From Brachybacterium avium (GTDB lineage Bacteria > Actinomycetota > Actinomycetes > Actinomycetales > Dermabacteraceae), in the NCBI RefSeq assembly GCF_002216795.1, contig NZ_CP022316.1, positions 868,001 to 932,000 of the forward strand: a stretch of 64,000 nucleotides of DNA, given 5' to 3'. Made by a program: the position numbers and the translations under genes. Under the pieces are notes generated by a model. The model ran no database searches. It saw nothing but the letters and a program-made list of their open reading frames with translations, and was not told where the DNA came from. How positions within the stretch are numbered: position 1 is the first letter of the stretch; each line of letters opens with the position of its first letter. This document shows, one piece after another, positions 56,647 through 64,000 of this stretch.

Positions 56647-57216
56647 TCAGTTCTCCTTGAAGGGGAAGCCGAGCATCTTGAGCAGCGCGCGTCCCTCGTC
56701 GTCGGTCTTCGCGGTGGTCACGACCGTGATGTCCATACCGCGGACGCGGTCGATCTTGTCCTGGTCGATCTCGTGGAACATGACCTGCTCCGTGAGACCG
56801 AAGGTGTAGTTGCCGTTGCCGTCGAAGTGCTTCGGGGACAGGCCCCGGAAGTCACGGATACGGGGCAGAGCGGTCGACAGCAGACGGTCCAGGAACTCCC
56901 ACATGCGGGCGTTGCGCAGCGTGACGTGCGCACCGATCGGCATTCCCTCACGCAGCTTGAACTGCGCGATGGACTTGCGCGCCTTGGTCACCTGGGGCTT
57001 CTGGCCGGTGATGGCCGCGAGGTCCCGGATGGCACCGTCGATGACCTTGGAGTCGCGAGCGGCGTCGCCGACGCCCATGTTCACGACGATCTTGGTCAGG
57101 CCGGGCACCAGCATGACGTTCTTGTAACCGAACTGCTCGGTCAGCTGCGTCTTGATGGTCTCGTTGTACTTGCTCTTCAGGCGCGGGGTGGGCGCCTGGG
57201 TGGCGGTCTCGCTCAT
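56647..57216 (-). CDS. rplE: 50S ribosomal protein L5
   Basis: 5S rRNA-binding protein, 189 residues from ATG 57216. It has [22 protein letters not shown]-like [30 protein letters not shown] and the end [13 protein letters not shown]. It is separated by one base from each neighbour. Confidence 0.97.
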   Translation of the reverse strand: MSETATQAPTPRLKSKYNETIKTQLTEQFGYKNVMLVPGLTKIVVNMGVGDAARDSKVIDGAIRDLAAITGQKPQVTKARKSIAQFKLREGMPIGAHVTLRNARMWEFLDRLLSTALPRIRDFRGLSPKHFDGNGNYTFGLTEQVMFHEIDQDKIDRVRGMDITVVTTAKTDDEGRALLKMLGFPFKEN

Positions 57217-57217
57217 C

Positions 57218-57604
57218 TCAGATGTCCTTCCCGGAGCGCTTCGCGAAGCGGACGCGCACCTGCTTGGTACGGCCGTTCTCGAGCTCGAGGGTCTCGACGC
57301 GGTAACCGATCTTGGTCGGCTTGTTGTCCTCCGGGTCGACCAGGGCCACGTTCGAGACGTGGATGGTGGCCTCGCGCTGCTCGATGCCGCCCGCTCCGCC
57401 GGCCTGGTTGGGCTTGACGTGATGGGTGCGGCGGTTGATGCCCTCGACCAGCACACGCTGGGAATCGGGGAACACCTGCAGGACGCGGCCCTGCTTGCCC
57501 TTGTCGCCGGCTTCGAGGCCGCGCGCGGCGACCTTGTCACCATCGCTGATGCGACCGGTGATCACCTGGACGAGGTCGCCCTTCTTGATCTTCATCTTTG
57601 CCAT
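57218..57604 (-). CDS. rplX: 50S ribosomal protein L24
   Basis: Assembly-initiator protein with a KOW motif: [20 protein letters not shown], followed by [20 protein letters not shown] and [11 protein letters not shown]. The 128 residues are slightly longer than the usual 105, with a basic tail ending [10 protein letters not shown]. Confidence 0.96.
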   Translation of the reverse strand: MAKMKIKKGDLVQVITGRISDGDKVAARGLEAGDKGKQGRVLQVFPDSQRVLVEGINRRTHHVKPNQAGGAGGIEQREATIHVSNVALVDPEDNKPTKIGYRVETLELENGRTKQVRVRFAKRSGKDI

Positions 57605-57605
57605 G

Positions 57606-57974
57606 TCACACCACCTCCGGTGCCAGCGAGACGATCTTCATGAAGCGCTTGTCCCGCAGCTCGCGGCCGACGGGGCCGAAGATGCGGGTACCGCGCGGCT
57701 CGCCATCGGTCTTGAGGATGACCGCTGCGTTCTCGTCGAAGCGGATGTAGGAGCCGTCGATGCGACGGACCTCCTTGGACGTACGGACGACGACCGCCTT
57801 GACGATGTCGCCCTTTTTGACGTTGCCACCGGGGATGGCGTCCTTGACGGTCGCCACGATGGTGTCGCCGATGCTGGCGTAACGGCGACCGGAGCCACCG
57901 AGAACACGGATGCAGAGAATCTCCTTGGCACCCGTGTTGTCGGCGACCTTCAGTCGCGACTCCTGCTGAATCAC
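57606..57974 (-). CDS. rplN: 50S ribosomal protein L14
   Basis: First gene of the spc operon, 122 residues. [39 protein letters not shown] and [20 protein letters not shown] are diagnostic. Normally rpsQ lies directly upstream; here it is 1.2 kb away with a divergent gene between them, so the spc operon must have its own promoter. Confidence 0.97.
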   Translation of the reverse strand: MIQQESRLKVADNTGAKEILCIRVLGGSGRRYASIGDTIVATVKDAIPGGNVKKGDIVKAVVVRTSKEVRRIDGSYIRFDENAAVILKTDGEPRGTRIFGPVGRELRDKRFMKIVSLAPEVV

Positions 57975-58550
57975 TCGTTCTCCTATCGTCTCACCGGTTC
58001 TCTTCCCGCTCGCGGGAGCGGGCGGGCCGAGCCTTGCGGAACGGAATCTGGACCATGCCCGACGTCGCCCCTGGTCACGACTGTGGCCCCGAGCGCTGCC
58101 GTCGACCGGTCCCGGGCACCAAAAAACCCTCTGCCGGACTCACGCACTGGCCTGGTGAACGCGGGGCGTTCGCCTCTGGTACGAGGTCTCCGACGAGGAT
58201 GGATCTGGTGGGCCGGATCCTGTCGCGGGTTCCTTGCGCTCCCACCGCAGGGGTGGAGGCGCCAGTTCTCCGGCAACCGCTCAAGACTACGCGTCCGGGC
58301 CGCGGCTGTCACCCCTGTTCGGCCGGAACAGCCGTGTGTGCTTGATCTCGCGGGGGGGATGGGCGGGGCGGGCCGGCGCCGGAACGGGCCGGAGAGGACC
58401 GGGCACGTGCAGAGGGATTGCACGCACTGGTGCCCAGCCAGCACATGCCCCCCGAATCGCAGTGCGCATGCTGGCACAGCACCGCCGGGTGCACGGCCCC
58501 CTCACGACCTGACCCGTGCGCTCCCGCGCCATGGGGCGTAGGTTCGGGAC
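57975..58550. other. 576-base intergenic region at the S10/spc junction
   Basis: This region lies between divergent rplN and the unknown + strand gene, so it should hold both promoters. A minus-strand TAGTCT near 58290 is a possible -10 for the spc operon, giving a leader of about 300 bases. A GGGTTTTTT run (minus strand, about 58130) and several GC-rich inverted repeats lie in that leader. I see no gene. Confidence 0.35.
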
Positions 58551-58976
58551 ATGATCGACATCGACATCGCACGCCGTCTCCGTGAGGCCGGACTCCCCTG
58601 GACGCCGGCCGACGGCGACCTGTTCGTCATCGACAACGCTCAGCTGCGGGACGAGCCGTTCATGCTCTCCTCGATGGTCGTCGAGACCGGGACGAGCCGC
58701 AGCGGCCGCGTGGTGTTCCGCTTCAACGGCACCACCGAGTGGGCGCTGGACTCCGTGGAGCAGCACGAGGCGCTCTGGATCCCGCGGGAGGACCAGCTGC
58801 GCGACGCGCTCGGCGAGGCCTTCCTGGCGCTGCGACGGCTCGAGGACGGCTCCTACTCCGTCTCCCTGCGCGCTCCGGACGGCGCGACGCAGGACGTACC
58901 GGCCCCGCACGCGGAGGACGCCCTGGCCGGAGCGCTGCTGATCCACCTGTCACGCCAGGTGGCCCGGTCGCACTGA
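58551..58976 (+). CDS. Conserved actinobacterial protein of unknown function
   Basis: A 141-residue protein that reads against the ribosomal genes around it. Key stretches are IDIDIARRLREAGLPWTPAD, GDLFVIDNAQL and FRFNGTTEWALDSVEQHEAL followed by WIPREDQLRDALG. I recall relatives in other actinobacteria, some labelled pilus assembly protein CpaE, a name the sequence does not justify. No signal peptide, membrane span or enzyme motif is seen. It is soluble, acidic and probably a single alpha/beta domain. Confidence 0.75.
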   Translation: MIDIDIARRLREAGLPWTPADGDLFVIDNAQLRDEPFMLSSMVVETGTSRSGRVVFRFNGTTEWALDSVEQHEALWIPREDQLRDALGEAFLALRRLEDGSYSVSLRAPDGATQDVPAPHAEDALAGALLIHLSRQVARSH

Positions 58977-59096
58977 CCGGCCCCGTCGGCCCGTGGCGCG
59001 GGCCCGTTCCGTCGGCCCGCCCCGTCGCCCTGCCCCGCTGCCGCCGTCGCGCAGCCCCACAGCACTCCCCCGCGCCGCCCGGTCCGAGCGCACGAC

Positions 59097-59136
59097 GAGA
59101 AGGGCCGGCTCCCCCCAGGGGGAACCGGCCCTTCTC
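59097..59136. terminator. Bidirectional 12-bp hairpin terminator
   Basis: Perfect arms GAGAAGGGCCGG (59097-59108) and CCGGCCCTTCTC (59125-59136), with further C/G pairing in the loop. It lies between the convergent stops of the unknown gene (58976) and rpsQ (59172), so it likely ends both the S10 operon transcript and the opposing one. Confidence 0.8.
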
Positions 59137-59171
59137 AGGAATCCTCGGCGGTCACGCGGGCCGCCCGGGGA

Positions 59172-59507
59172 TCACTTGGCGCGTTCGAGGATCTCCACCA
59201 GACGCCACCGCTTGGTCGCGGAGGTCGGGCGGGTCTCCATGACCAGGACACGGTCGCCGACGCCGGCGGTGTTCTCCTCGTCGTGGGCCTTGAACTTGCT
59301 CGTCTTGGTCGTGACCTTGCTGTAGCGAGCGTGCTTCACACGCTCCTCGACCTCGACGACGATGGTCTTGTCCATCTTGTCGGAGACCACGAAACCGCGG
59401 ACGGTCTTGCGGTACGGGCGCTCGGAGGACGACGCGTGCGCGCCCTCCTTCTCGAGCACCTCGAGCTCCTCGGCGGCCGGGGTCTCGGCCTGGGTGTTGT
59501 CAGTCAT
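59172..59507 (-). CDS. rpsQ: 30S ribosomal protein S17
   Basis: Primary 16S rRNA-binding protein. The core starts at [20 protein letters not shown] (about residue 30) and has [20 protein letters not shown] and [20 protein letters not shown]. An acidic N-terminal extension brings it to 111 residues. It is the last gene of the S10 operon here, ending at a terminator. Confidence 0.97.
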   Translation of the reverse strand: MTDNTQAETPAAEELEVLEKEGAHASSSERPYRKTVRGFVVSDKMDKTIVVEVEERVKHARYSKVTTKTSKFKAHDEENTAGVGDRVLVMETRPTSATKRWRLVEILERAK

Positions 59508-59527
59508 CTCTGTTCCTCGCTTCGCGG

Positions 59528-59761
59528 TCACTCGGCGGTGCCGGGCGCCTGACGGATGCCCAGCTCGCGCTCGCGCAGGATCGTGTAGATCCGTGCGATG
59601 TCCTTCTTGACGGACCGCAGACGGCCGGGGCTCTCGAGCTGGCCGGTGGCGGACTGGAAACGGAGCTTGAACAGCTCGTCCTTCGCCTTCGCCAGCTCTT
59701 CGGCCAGCTTCGCGTCGTCCAGCTTGTCGAGTTCGTCGGCGGTGAGCTTGGTCGCTGCCAT
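59528..59761 (-). CDS. rpmC: 50S ribosomal protein L29
   Basis: Tunnel-exit protein of 77 residues. [38 protein letters not shown] and [18 protein letters not shown] are typical. The ATG shares one base with the rplP stop (TGATG). Confidence 0.97.
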   Translation of the reverse strand: MAATKLTADELDKLDDAKLAEELAKAKDELFKLRFQSATGQLESPGRLRSVKKDIARIYTILRERELGIRQAPGTAE

Positions 59762-60180
59762 CAGATGTCACCACTCTCTCGGCTCAGGATGCGGCTCTTC
59801 ATGGGAAGCTTGTGCTGCGCCAGGCGGAGTGCCTCGCGAGCCACCTCCTCCTCGACGCCGGCGATCTCGAACATGACCCGTCCCGGCTTGATGTTGGCGA
59901 TCCACCACTCGACCGAACCCTTGCCGGAGCCCATGCGGACCTCGGCAGGCTTCTTGGTGAGCGGACGATCGGGGAAGATGTTGATGAACACCTTGCCGCC
60001 ACGCTTCATGTAGCGGGTCATGGCGATACGTGCGGCCTCGATCTGGCGGTTGGTGACGTAGGCGGGCTCGAGAGCCTGGATGCCGTAGTCGCCGAACGCG
60101 AGGTCGGTGCCGCCCTTGGCCATGCCACTGCGGTGCGGGCGGTACTGCTTGCGGTGCTTGGTCCTGCGAGGGATCAGCAT
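59761..60180 (-). CDS. rplP: 50S ribosomal protein L16
   Basis: Organises the A site of the peptidyl-transferase centre. The 139 residues start [19 protein letters not shown] and have [20 protein letters not shown], then [19 protein letters not shown]. It begins five bases after rpsC. Confidence 0.97.
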   Translation of the reverse strand: MLIPRRTKHRKQYRPHRSGMAKGGTDLAFGDYGIQALEPAYVTNRQIEAARIAMTRYMKRGGKVFINIFPDRPLTKKPAEVRMGSGKGSVEWWIANIKPGRVMFEIAGVEEEVAREALRLAQHKLPMKSRILSRESGDI

Positions 60181-60185
60181 GTCGC

Positions 60186-61028
60186 TCAGGCCTCCGTTCC
60201 GGGCTGCTGTGCGGGAGCCGCCGCCTGCTCGGCGGGGGCCGCGGCCGGAGCAGCGGACTGCTCGGCGTTGTCCCCACGACGCGCGGTGGCGTTGCGCTCG
60301 TTACGACGGCCGCGCGGACGCTCGGCACGCGGGCCACGACCGCCGGAACGGGGACCCTGCGAGGCGGCCTGCTGAGCCGCGAGCTCCTTGGCGGTGACGT
60401 CGCCCTTGTAGATCCACACCTTCACGCCGATGCGGCCGAAGGCGGTGCGGGCCTCGTAGAAGCCGTAGTCGATGTTCGCGCGAAGCGTGTGCAGCGGCAC
60501 GCGTCCCTCACGGTAGAACTCGTTACGGCTCATCTCGGCGCCGCCGAGGCGGCCGGAGACGGCCACTCGGATGCCCTTCGCACCGGCGCGCTGCGCGGAC
60601 TGCATGCCCTTGCGCATCGCACGGCGGAAGGAGACGCGGGCGGCGAGCTGCTCGGCGATGCCCTGTGCGACCAGCTGAGCGTCGGCCTCGGGGTTCTTGA
60701 CCTCGAGGATGTTCAGCTGGATCTGCTTGCCGGTGAGCTTCTCGAGCTCGCCGCGCAGGCGCTCGGCCTCCGCGCCACGACGCCCGATGACGATGCCCGG
60801 GCGGGCGGTGTGGAGGTCGACGCGCACACGGTCACGGGTGCGCTCGATCTCGACCTTGGAGATACCGGCCCGCTCCATGCCCTTGGACATGAGGTTGCGG
60901 ATCGCGACATCTTCCTTCACGTAGTCGCGGTAGCGCTGACCCTCCTTGGAGGAATCGGCGAACCACCGGCTGCTGTGCTCCGTCGTGATCCCGAGACGGA
61001 ACCCGTTCGGATTGACCTTCTGGCCCAT
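60186..61028 (-). CDS. rpsC: 30S ribosomal protein S3
   Basis: Head protein with KH domain at the mRNA entry site. The 280 residues start [20 protein letters not shown], with [20 protein letters not shown] (KH) and GKMQ-like [20 protein letters not shown]. The last 60 residues are an Arg/Ala/Gln-rich low-complexity tail, longer than in E. coli. Confidence 0.97.
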   Translation of the reverse strand: MGQKVNPNGFRLGITTEHSSRWFADSSKEGQRYRDYVKEDVAIRNLMSKGMERAGISKVEIERTRDRVRVDLHTARPGIVIGRRGAEAERLRGELEKLTGKQIQLNILEVKNPEADAQLVAQGIAEQLAARVSFRRAMRKGMQSAQRAGAKGIRVAVSGRLGGAEMSRNEFYREGRVPLHTLRANIDYGFYEARTAFGRIGVKVWIYKGDVTAKELAAQQAASQGPRSGGRGPRAERPRGRRNERNATARRGDNAEQSAAPAAAPAEQAAAPAQQPGTEA

Positions 61029-61038
61029 TCGGGACTCC

Positions 61039-61392
61039 TTACTTGTTCACGGGAGCGACGACCACGGTGACGTGGCTGGTGCGCTTCTTGATCTGGAAGG
61101 CTCGACCCTGTGCACGCGGCTGGAACCGCTTCATGGTCGGGCCCTCATCGACGAATGCGGCGGAGACGGCGAGTTCGCGCTCATCGAAGCGCTCCCCTGC
61201 CTGATCTGCCTTCACCCGCGCGTTGGCGATCGCGGACTCGACGAGCTTGAGGACGGGCTCACTGGCGGACTGCGGGGCGAACCGCAGAATGTCCAGGGCC
61301 TCGGCCGTGCTCTTGCCACGAATCAGGTCCACAACGCGGCGAGCCTTCATGGGCGACATGCGGAGGTACCGCACCTGCGCCTTGGCTTCCAT
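61039..61392 (-). CDS. rplV: 50S ribosomal protein L22
   Basis: Tunnel protein whose hairpin reaches the constriction. [20 protein letters not shown] and the C-terminal [19 protein letters not shown] identify it; 117 residues. The beta-hairpin segment [11 protein letters not shown] is normal, with no sign of macrolide-resistance insertions. Confidence 0.97.
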   Translation of the reverse strand: MEAKAQVRYLRMSPMKARRVVDLIRGKSTAEALDILRFAPQSASEPVLKLVESAIANARVKADQAGERFDERELAVSAAFVDEGPTMKRFQPRAQGRAFQIKKRTSHVTVVVAPVNK

Positions 61393-61445
61393 TGCTGTCC
61401 TGCTTTCTTCTGGGTGTCGGGACGTGCTGCCGTGCTGACTCGAGG

Positions 61446-61727
61446 TCAGCGACGACGGCCCTTTCTGTCGTCCTTCTCGTGGCCCTTGAAAGTCCGCGTG
61501 GGAGCGAACTCGCCGAGCTTGTGGCCGACCATCGACTCGGTGACGAACACCGAGACGTGCTTGCGACCGTCGTGCACTGCGAAGGTGTGGCCGAGGAAGT
61601 CCGGGGTGATGACCGAACGACGCGACCAGGTCTTAATGAGGTTCTTGGTGCCCTTCTCGTTCTGGACATCCACCTTCTTCTGAAGGTGGTCGTCCACGAA
61701 GGGGCCCTTGGCGATACTGCGAGGCAT
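61446..61727 (-). CDS. rpsS: 30S ribosomal protein S19
   Basis: Head protein next to S13. The 93 residues have [39 protein letters not shown] and [15 protein letters not shown]. It lies 53 bases before rplV and 18 after rplB. Confidence 0.97.
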   Translation of the reverse strand: MPRSIAKGPFVDDHLQKKVDVQNEKGTKNLIKTWSRRSVITPDFLGHTFAVHDGRKHVSVFVTESMVGHKLGEFAPTRTFKGHEKDDRKGRRR

Positions 61728-61745
61728 AGTCTCTGATTCTCCCTA

Positions 61746-62582
61746 TCAGCGCTTCTTGCCGGACCGACGACGGCGCACGATGAGCTTGTCGCTCTCCTTG
61801 CCCGGCCGACGGGTACGGCCCTCGGGCTGACCCCAGGGCGACACCGGATGGCGACCACCGGAGGTGCGGCCCTCGCCGCCACCGTGCGGGTGATCGTGCG
61901 GGTTCATGACGACGCCACGCACGTGAGGGCGCTTGCCCTTCCAGCGCATGCGGCCAGCCTTGCCCCAGTTGATGTTGGACTGCTCGGCATTGCCGACCTC
62001 ACCGATGGTGGCGCGGCAGCGGGCATCCACGTTGCGGATCTCGCCGGACGGCATGCGCAGCTGCGCATACGGTCCTTCCTTGGCGACCAGCTGCACAGAG
62101 GCGCCGGCGCTGCGGGCGATCTTGGCGCCGCCACCGGGGCGCAGCTCGATGGCGTGCACCACGGTGCCCAGCGGGATGTTCCGCAGCGGCAGGTTGTTGC
62201 CGGGCTTGATATCCGCGTCGGGACCGTTCTCGATCCAGTCGCCCTGGCGCAGCTTGGCCGGCGCAAGGATGTAGCGCTTCTCGCCGTCCAGGTAGTGCAG
62301 CAGCGCGATGCGCGCGGTGCGGTTGGGGTCGTACTCGATGTGAGCGACCTTCGCGTTGATGCCGTCCTTGTCGTGACGACGGAAGTCGATCACGCGGAAG
62401 GCCCGCTTGTGGCCACCGCCCCGGTGACGGGAGGTGATACGACCGTTGTTGTTGCGACCGCCGGACTTGGACAGCGGACGGACCAGCGACTTCTCCGGCG
62501 TGGACCGGGTGACCTCGACGAAGTCGGCGCCACTCGAGCCGCGACGACCGGGCGTGGTCGGCTTGCTCTTACGAATTGCCAT
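61746..62582 (-). CDS. rplB: 50S ribosomal protein L2
   Basis: Core 50S protein near the peptidyl-transferase centre. The 278 residues have [40 protein letters not shown] and the conserved histidine loop [20 protein letters not shown], ending in [15 protein letters not shown]. Confidence 0.97.
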   Translation of the reverse strand: MAIRKSKPTTPGRRGSSGADFVEVTRSTPEKSLVRPLSKSGGRNNNGRITSRHRGGGHKRAFRVIDFRRHDKDGINAKVAHIEYDPNRTARIALLHYLDGEKRYILAPAKLRQGDWIENGPDADIKPGNNLPLRNIPLGTVVHAIELRPGGGAKIARSAGASVQLVAKEGPYAQLRMPSGEIRNVDARCRATIGEVGNAEQSNINWGKAGRMRWKGKRPHVRGVVMNPHDHPHGGGEGRTSGGRHPVSPWGQPEGRTRRPGKESDKLIVRRRRSGKKR

Positions 62583-62628
62583 GTGGGTTTCCCTCAGACT
62601 CTCTTCGGCTCCTCGGATATCGGCCGCC

Positions 62629-62931
62629 TCAGGCGACCGACCCTCCGAAGATGTCGATGGCTCCGTCAGTCAGGGTGACGATGGCGCGCTTGGTGTCCTT
62701 GCGCTTGCCGGTCCCGAAGCGCGTGCGGCGCGACTTGCCCTGACGGTTGATCGTGTTGACCGAGTTCACCTTGACGTCGAAGACCTTCTCGACGGCGATC
62801 TTGATCTCGGTCTTGTTGGCGTCGGCAGCCACCAGGAAGGTGTACTTGCCCTCGTCCATCAGCCCGTAGCTCTTCTCGGAGACGACCGGGGCCAGCAGGA
62901 CGTCGCGGGGATCCTTGTTCAGCGAGGTCAC
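62629..62931 (-). CDS. rplW: 50S ribosomal protein L23
   Basis: Docking site for trigger factor and SRP at the tunnel exit. 100 residues: [40 protein letters not shown], then [20 protein letters not shown]. The ATG overlaps the rplD stop by ATGA. Confidence 0.97.
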   Translation of the reverse strand: MTSLNKDPRDVLLAPVVSEKSYGLMDEGKYTFLVAADANKTEIKIAVEKVFDVKVNSVNTINRQGKSRRTRFGTGKRKDTKRAIVTLTDGAIDIFGGSVA

Positions 62932-63872
62932 TTCGACTCCTCCTCGGCGGCATCATCGGCCGCGGTGGACTCCTTGACTGCGTTCACGAAGCCGGCGGCC
63001 TTGGCGGCCTCCTCGTTCGTGAACCAGACCTCGGCCTTGGTACGGCCGTACCACGGGGAGTCCGGGGTGTGGAACTTCATCGAGTCCTGGTTGCCCTTGA
63101 TCGAGAATCCCTCGGGGGCGGCGCCGTCGGCCAGAGGGGCCGCCGAACCTGCACCGAAGGGAGCCTCCTGCCCGGCAGCCGGAGCGGCCGGAGCAGCGGC
63201 GGCCTTCGCCGTGGCGAAGGTCGAGGTGGGCAGGACCAGGGTCGCCTGAGCCACGAAGTCCTCGAGCGCACCGGCGGTGAAGACCACGTCGTCGGAGAGC
63301 ATGACGTCGTAAGTGTTCACCTGATCGGCGTACAGGACATGGGTGGTCGGCAGGTTGCGCGAGCTGAGCGCGCCCAGATCGTCATCGCGACGCACGACCA
63401 CCAGCAGGTGGCGACGGTCCGAGACGTTGGACAGGGTCTGACGCACGGACTTGGTCGACGCGACATCGCCCTCCAGGAGCGAGGACACGACGTGGACGCG
63501 GCCGTTGCGGGCCCGATCCGAGAGGGCTCCGCGCAAGGCGGCGGCCTTCATCTTCTTCGGGGTGCGCTGGCTGTAGTCGCGCGGGACGGGCCCGTGGACG
63601 ACGCCGCCGCCGGCGAACTGCGGGGCGCGCAGGGAGCCCTGACGGGCACGACCGGTGCCCTTCTGCTTCCAAGGCTTCTTGCCGCCGCCACGCACCTCGG
63701 CGCGGGTCTTGGTCTTGTGGGTGCCCTGGCGGCCGGCCGCCTGCTGGGCGACGACCACCTGGTGGATCAGGGGCACATTGGTCTGCACGTCGAAGATCGA
63801 CGCGGGCAGCTCGACGGAGCCGGACTTCTTACCGGCCGGATCGAGCACGTCGACAGTCAGGTTCGCTGCCAT
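62928..63872 (-). CDS. rplD: 50S ribosomal protein L4 with extra C-terminal domain
   Basis: Tunnel protein, here 314 residues against about 210-220 normally. The L4 core (1 to about 226) has [40 protein letters not shown] and [20 protein letters not shown]. After an Ala/Pro-rich linker comes a compact domain (about 250-303): [37 protein letters not shown] and AGFVNAV. This resembles a small domain (I recall the name sunset domain) found at the ends of various actinobacterial proteins. Its role on the ribosome is unknown. An acidic tail follows. Confidence 0.95.
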   Translation of the reverse strand: MAANLTVDVLDPAGKKSGSVELPASIFDVQTNVPLIHQVVVAQQAAGRQGTHKTKTRAEVRGGGKKPWKQKGTGRARQGSLRAPQFAGGGVVHGPVPRDYSQRTPKKMKAAALRGALSDRARNGRVHVVSSLLEGDVASTKSVRQTLSNVSDRRHLLVVVRRDDDLGALSSRNLPTTHVLYADQVNTYDVMLSDDVVFTAGALEDFVAQATLVLPTSTFATAKAAAAPAAPAAGQEAPFGAGSAAPLADGAAPEGFSIKGNQDSMKFHTPDSPWYGRTKAEVWFTNEEAAKAAGFVNAVKESTAADDAAEEESK

Positions 63873-63877
63873 CGGGC

Positions 63878-64000
63878 TCAGGCCTCCTTCGCGGGGCTCT
63901 TGACAGCCGAGCGCACGAGCACGAGGCCGCCCTTGGCGCCGGGAACGGCACCCTTGACGAGCACAAGGCCCTTCTCGACGTCGACCGCGTGAACGGTCAG
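63878..64000 (-). CDS. rplC: 50S ribosomal protein L3 (C-terminal end only)
   Basis: The last 40 codons of L3 are visible before the window edge: [20 protein letters not shown], followed by [13 protein letters not shown]. The stop lies five bases before the rplD ATG. The rest of rplC, and probably rpsJ, lie to the right of the window. Confidence 0.93.
   Translation of the reverse strand: MTVHAVDVEKGLVLVKGAVPGAKGGLVLVRSAVKSPAKEA

Overview
The window is a very GC-rich chromosomal segment from an actinobacterium. Supporting signs are pervasive G/C third positions, frequent GTG starts, ATGA/GTGA stop-start overlaps, a four-cysteine zinc-type S14, an acidic N-terminal extension on S9 and a short-lid adenylate kinase. 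Gene content and order suggest Micrococcales, with a Brachybacterium/Dermabacteraceae-like organism as my best guess (inference, not a database result). I see no phage, insertion sequence, tRNA, rRNA or CRISPR array.

Layout. 1-7477: a cell-wall and cofactor block reading leftward (alr, nnr, acpS, glmS, glmM), with coaA on the + strand between glmS and glmM. 7643-13483: an accessory patch with a SWIM/SNF2 helicase, three repeat structures, a small membrane protein, and a toxin-antitoxin pair translationally coupled to a class III CoA-transferase. 13662-15953: rpsI, rplM and truA. 16093-24388: purD-purC; a TPP-riboswitch-controlled ECF (thiamine/HMP) transporter whose two ATPases and T component are fused; pcm; an MBL hydrolase; and purS-purQ. 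24611-31474: an rRNA methyltransferase with pirin, an orphan FMN glutamate-synthase-like protein, PoxB and a MerR regulator. 31620-39303: a nucleoside hydrolase and a complete beta-oxidation set (MaoC, FabG4-like, thiolase, acyl-CoA oxidase) around a TetR gene with a palindromic operator. 39340-46956: VTC/DUF4956, purL, and a CsaB-like pyruvyltransferase next to an SLH-anchored amidase. 47282-64000: the alpha, spc and S10 ribosomal operons, reading leftward into rplC at the window edge.

In many actinobacteria the order is rplQ-truA-rplM-rpsI-glmM-glmS-alr. Here that order survives but is split twice: about 31 kb sits between rplQ and truA, and about 6 kb between rpsI and glmM. Most of the interesting content lies in these two blocks.

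Three genes (glmM, purL and the SLH amidase) carry a one-base deletion. In each, a run of four C or G stands where five would restore the frame. glmM and purL encode core enzymes, so consensus sequence errors are the likeliest explanation.

Other points of note are a ribosomal protein L4 with an extra conserved C-terminal domain, a long-armed hairpin found in two intergenic regions, a 31-bp tandem repeat array, and a conserved unknown gene placed head-on between the S10 and spc operons.
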